A stretch of DNA of 64,000 nucleotides from Bacteroidota bacterium (GTDB lineage: Bacteria; Bacteroidota; Bacteroidia; Bacteroidales; Prolixibacteraceae): NCBI GenBank assembly GCA_023251435.1, contig JAHEYU010000032.1, positions 1-64,000 on the forward strand, in the 5' to 3' direction. This document shows positions 60,696 to 64,000 of the stretch, in pieces (position 1 is the first letter of the stretch; the number at the start of each line of letters is the position of its first letter). Below the pieces are notes generated by a model, which worked only from the letters and a program-made list of their open reading frames with translations, made no database searches and was not told the origin of the DNA. Made by a program: the position numbers and the translations under genes.

Positions 60696-60732
60696 TATAT
60701 CCGTCGGCTAAAGCCAGACGGCAAAGGATATA
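60696..60732. repeat. Nested palindrome (CCGTCGGCT family)
   Basis: TATATCC (60696-60702) and GGATATA (60726-60732) enclose CCGTC/GACGG (60701-60705 and 60717-60721) and GGCTAAAGCC. This nested structure resembles REP-like intergenic elements. It lies between the GH51 stop and the terminator. Confidence 0.5.
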
Positions 60733-60747
60733 TTCCCAATTTACAGA

Positions 60748-62292
60748 CTATTCAAGTTCTAAAACTATTACTGATTTTCCAGGAATACTTACTTCAAGCT
60801 TGCTATCGGTAAGCCTCTTTGCATTTTTAAATGCAACAGGTTTTACTGTTTCTGGTTTATCGAAAGTGTTTACCGAATTGAATGCAGCAGCAGTTAAAAC
60901 TGTTCCTGAATTGATTTTTGTAAACCCTTTTCCGGAAAGATTGATCTCCAGTTTTATCTCTTTGTTTGGATTCAAGTTGCTGAGGGTAACATGAATTTTA
61001 CCGTTTTTGTCAACCGATGCAGAGCTGCTGATTGCAGGAATCTGGTCGTTCCCCAGTTTATACTGCTCGCAAAACAAGCTCGACGGCAACAAAGTGGCAT
61101 CCTGATGCACATTGTACATTTTGAAGACATGATAAGTTGGTGTCAAAACCATTTTGTTTCCTTCGGTTAAAATCATTGCCTGCAATACATTGACAATCTG
61201 GGCAATGTTGGCCATTTTAACGCGGTCGGCATGTTTATTCAGAATATCCAGCGTGGTTGATGCAATCAAGGCATCGCGCATCGAATTTTGCTGAAAAAGG
61301 TGGCCGGGAGTTGTTCCGGGCTCAGAATCAGTCCAGATTCCCCACTCGTCAACCAGCAAATCAACACGTTTATCTTTGTCGAACTGATCCATAATTGATG
61401 AATGTTTACTCACCAGTTCGTCCATGTACAATCCTTTTTTCAGACCGTTGAAATACAATTCTTCACCAAAACCGGTTGCAGCCGATTTGTTATTCCAACC
61501 TTCTCCAGCAATTGTATAATAATGCAATGATAAGCCATCCATATTGTTACGACCTTTTTCCATCAGTACTTTTGTCCAGTTAAAATCGCTTCCATTCGAT
61601 CCACAACCAATACGGTCGAATTTACCGCCACCATACATTTTGGCGTAATTTGAGTACTGTCGCATCAAATCGGCATAAAATTCGGGAGTCATATCACCAC
61701 CGCAACCCCAGCTCTCGTTGCCAATACCAATAAACTTTACATTCCACGGCTTATCGCGGCCATTTTTCCTGCGAAGATTTGCCATTGGCACATCATCATC
61801 CGAAGTCATGTATTCGATCCATTCCACCATTTCGACCACAGTACCTGAACCAACATTGGCAGAAATGTATGGATCACATTTCAGCAATTCACAAAGATCA
61901 AGAAATTCGTTGGTACCAAAACTGTTGTCTTCAACGGTTCCTCCCCAGAATACATTCTTAATTTTTGGACGTTGGTTAAGTGGACCAACTCCATCTTTCC
62001 AATGATAAGTATCTGCAAAACAGCCACCTGGCCAGCGAAGTACCGGAACTTTCAATGCCTGAAGTGCTTCAAGTATATCTTTTCGGTAACCGTTCACATT
62101 GGGGATAGGAGAATCTTTACCAACCCAAATACCATCGTAAATACAACGGCCAAGATGTTCGGCAAACTGGCCGTAAATATTTTTATTGATGGTGGTTTTT
62201 CCACCGGTAGCATCAATCGAAAGCACATTTACCTGTGCTTTTGATGCAAAAGCTGCAAGCAGGATAAAAACGAAAACAGTTAATTTCTTCAT
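60748..62292 (-). CDS. GH51 alpha-L-arabinofuranosidase
   Basis: 514 residues, signal peptide about 1-19 (ending SKAQ). GH51 barrel with acid/base Glu193 in GIGNESWGCGG and nucleophile Glu316 in LLVDEWGIW; VPVLRWPGGCFADTYHW is the conserved family segment. The enzyme removes alpha-L-arabinofuranose from arabinoxylan or arabinan fragments. It is outside the main gene block by about 3 kb but on the same strand and fits the same substrate. It ends before a terminator and has its own 161 bp upstream region. Confidence 0.94.
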   Translation of the reverse strand: MKKLTVFVFILLAAFASKAQVNVLSIDATGGKTTINKNIYGQFAEHLGRCIYDGIWVGKDSPIPNVNGYRKDILEALQALKVPVLRWPGGCFADTYHWKDGVGPLNQRPKIKNVFWGGTVEDNSFGTNEFLDLCELLKCDPYISANVGSGTVVEMVEWIEYMTSDDDVPMANLRRKNGRDKPWNVKFIGIGNESWGCGGDMTPEFYADLMRQYSNYAKMYGGGKFDRIGCGSNGSDFNWTKVLMEKGRNNMDGLSLHYYTIAGEGWNNKSAATGFGEELYFNGLKKGLYMDELVSKHSSIMDQFDKDKRVDLLVDEWGIWTDSEPGTTPGHLFQQNSMRDALIASTTLDILNKHADRVKMANIAQIVNVLQAMILTEGNKMVLTPTYHVFKMYNVHQDATLLPSSLFCEQYKLGNDQIPAISSSASVDKNGKIHVTLSNLNPNKEIKLEINLSGKGFTKINSGTVLTAAAFNSVNTFDKPETVKPVAFKNAKRLTDSKLEVSIPGKSVIVLELE

Positions 62293-62453
62293 GTTGAGTA
62301 ATTTTATTGGTTATATATTAGGATTTTATATTATTCAGAATTCAAAACAACAAAAAAATAATTGTCTTTCAAACACTTTATTTTTTACAACACAAAAAAA
62401 GCGACGCAATTTTGATGAATTGTTTCGCTTGAAGGTTCAGTCGATTGGCCAGA

Positions 62454-63704
62454 TTAGCTTACGCCCACTCCACCGTTCGTTTCTTTCATATATTCGCCGA
62501 AAGCAATTTCTTCGATGGCAGTGAGTAAAAGCCCGTTATAAGGCACAAATTGTTCCTTTCGCTTTTGAATATATGCAAAGCTGAACGGAGAATGATTCTC
62601 CATTTCTGCCACATACTCTTTATCGTAGAAATCAGGATTCTGTGCAATGGCCTCAATAATAAACAGATCCATGCTCTTTCGCATCAACGATTTAAACACG
62701 TCAATATACTGTCCCCCGAAAAGACCAAGGCTTTGCATTACCTTTTCGCCAAACCAGTATGTTTTATTGAGCTTGATATCCAATAACTCATTGTTTTTTG
62801 AAAAAACAGTCTTCAACCCTGCATTGCTATCTTCATCAACATCCTGAATATCGTCGAGTAATTGCAGATAAGCGCCGTAACCAAACAGAAAATATTCCTG
62901 ATCAGAGGAAAGTTCACCTGCCACCAGATATCCGTCGGCCAAAACCGATGCACCTCCTTTTGCCATGCAAATCTTTAAGGTTTCGGTTTCAGAAAGCGCA
63001 TCGCCCGAATGAATAAGTTTCATGCTTTGTGTCTGAGCTTCGTGGATGGCAAGCAAGCTCTGATATACCCCGGGATAAGTTGAGCGTGGAAATTCTTCTT
63101 CAATCATTGCAACCAAACTAAATATGGTTTTTTCCGCCCCATTGTTTGGTAACGGATTCTTTCCTGCCAGCCGCAAATAAAAATTATTACTGAAAATCAA
63201 TTTATCTATCGAGGAAATTTGAGGGTTATCAATCAGATTATCGGTATAAGGATACAACAAACTATACGCAAAAATTGAAGGAGTAAGCTTAACCGGAAGG
63301 CCAAGCACAATTTGCAACCCATTCATGATCCACATATTCCGACAGGCCTGAAATACATCATGAAACGTAAGTTTGCTATCGAATCGTCGTGCCTGCCGAA
63401 CAAATTGCCGTGTTACCCCTGTTAATTCGTCGGAGAACATTACCTGAAGTTGAACATCGGTAAAGTCGAGCCCATCGCGAAGAAAGTTGCGAGTTTGGGC
63501 AAAAAACAAACGTTCATCTTCTTCAGTTAATTTCTTCCTGTTTAGTTTTCCATTTCTGACGGCTTTTATTGTTTGAATATACTGATCGAGAATTTTTTCG
63601 CGTGTTTGCTTCTCATTAAGGCTAAATTTTTGGGCGATAAAAGGAAAATCCGGGGTACTTTTCTCCCAACAAAAAGTATAATTTTCAAGATAATTTTGAA
63701 TCAT
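62454..63704 (-). CDS. Class I isoprenoid-type enzyme (prenyl transferase/terpene synthase fold)
   Basis: 416 residues, all-helical in appearance, no signal peptide. Two Asp-rich motifs face each other as in class I isoprenoid enzymes: YPYTDNLIDNP (Asp155, Asp159) and QLLDDIQDVDED (DDxxD at 284-288), plus KGGASVLADGYL before the second. I recognise this as a family annotated only as class 1 isoprenoid biosynthesis enzyme in Bacteroidota. Substrate and product are unknown; squalene/phytoene-like condensation or terpene cyclisation are possibilities. No isoprenoid pathway genes are adjacent; the next gene is GH51 on one side and tRNA-Leu on the other. Confidence 0.75.
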   Translation of the reverse strand: MIQNYLENYTFCWEKSTPDFPFIAQKFSLNEKQTREKILDQYIQTIKAVRNGKLNRKKLTEEDERLFFAQTRNFLRDGLDFTDVQLQVMFSDELTGVTRQFVRQARRFDSKLTFHDVFQACRNMWIMNGLQIVLGLPVKLTPSIFAYSLLYPYTDNLIDNPQISSIDKLIFSNNFYLRLAGKNPLPNNGAEKTIFSLVAMIEEEFPRSTYPGVYQSLLAIHEAQTQSMKLIHSGDALSETETLKICMAKGGASVLADGYLVAGELSSDQEYFLFGYGAYLQLLDDIQDVDEDSNAGLKTVFSKNNELLDIKLNKTYWFGEKVMQSLGLFGGQYIDVFKSLMRKSMDLFIIEAIAQNPDFYDKEYVAEMENHSPFSFAYIQKRKEQFVPYNGLLLTAIEEIAFGEYMKETNGGVGVS

Positions 63705-63898
63705 GGCTGGACTAATTTATATTGTTTGGGTAAAAAGAAACATTAAAACTCATTGAAACACAACAAAAACGACCAATTACCGAAATCTGCCGATAAACAA
63801 ACCTGGCCGCCATTTTTCCTAAATGGAGTAACAGTTATCAGGGCTAAAAATAAAAAACATTCGCGCTCTAAAACGATCAGTGAATTGATAAATATTTT

Positions 63899-63906
63899 TA
63901 TATTTG
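63899..63906 (+). promoter_or_regulatory. Candidate -7 box of the tRNA-Leu gene
   Basis: TATATTTG matches TAnnTTTG, 24 bp before the first tRNA base. A partial TTG lies upstream but not at the usual -33 distance. Confidence 0.45.
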
Positions 63907-63930
63907 CAGCGCTTTAAGCGAAAAGCAAAT

Positions 63931-64000
63931 GCCCAGATGGTGAAATTGGTAGACACGCCAGCTTGAGGGGCTGGTGCCGGTTACGGTGTGCAAGTTCGAG
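63931..64000 (+). tRNA. tRNA-Leu (anticodon GAG), 3' end cut by the window edge
   Basis: 70 bases: acceptor GCCCAGA, a D-arm with GGTAGAC, the anticodon stem CCAGC/GCTGG around TTGAGGG with anticodon GAG at 63965-63967, a long class II variable arm (TGCCGGTTACGGTGT) and the start of the T-arm (GCAAG TTCGAG). About 15 bases of T-arm and acceptor lie beyond 64000. The missing end should read like the remnant at 3375-3390, which pairs fully with this acceptor and T-stem. Confidence 0.92.

Overview
The window looks like chromosomal DNA of a Bacteroidota bacterium, probably an environmental or gut Bacteroidales/Marinilabiliales relative. The evidence is a SusC/SusD pair, a hybrid two-component regulator, DUF3276, a type IX secretion sorting domain, AT-rich intergenic DNA and scattered TAnnTTTG (-7) boxes. 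The genus is not determinable from the sequence alone.

Region 1 (1-3450) is the right end of a prophage or integrative element: an antirepressor-like gene running off the window, two small genes, a divergent XRE/S24 repressor and a complete tyrosine recombinase. It ends at a 14-16 bp remnant of a tRNA-Leu 3' end (about 3375-3390) followed by a terminator. That remnant fits the tRNA-Leu(GAG) that begins at 63931 and runs off the right edge.

Region 2 (3500-14761) is housekeeping and envelope genes. It holds a small beta-barrel protein, an AsmA-like protein with an upstream lipocalin-like lipoprotein, and a sulfur module of two half-size YeeE/YedE transporters, two membrane-anchored degenerate rhodanese-like proteins and a convergent double-rhodanese lipoprotein. 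It also holds a YD-like lipoprotein, a DUF3276 protein and an M48 metalloprotease lipoprotein.

Region 3 (15141-57394) is a very large polysaccharide utilisation locus for a highly decorated glucuronoarabinoxylan, all on the minus strand. In order of transcription it reads: three single CE1-type esterases, GH10 with a type IX sorting tail, GH43-CBM6, the hybrid two-component regulator, SusC, SusD, a strong terminator, a tandem CE1-CE1 esterase, GH43 with C-terminal modules, GH3, CE6, GH127, two GH43, GH97, GH67, GH43-CBM6-like, a GPH-type symporter, GH10, a leaderless GH43, GH95, and a terminator. Together these would cut the xylan backbone and remove acetyl/feruloyl esters, alpha- and beta-L-arabinofuranose, (methyl)glucuronic acid and galactose or fucose-like caps, then import products. 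No SusE/SusF-like surface binding lipoprotein and no xylose catabolic genes are present.

Region 4 (57882-64000) has 4-alpha-glucanotransferase, a Gfo/Idh/MocA oxidoreductase, a GH51 arabinofuranosidase, a class I isoprenoid-type enzyme and the tRNA-Leu. The intergenic DNA carries several different palindromic repeat families. It also holds a pair of about 130-145 bp repeats, roughly 85% identical by eye, built from GTCA and TGAC units phased at 10-11 bp, which I could not assign to any known element.
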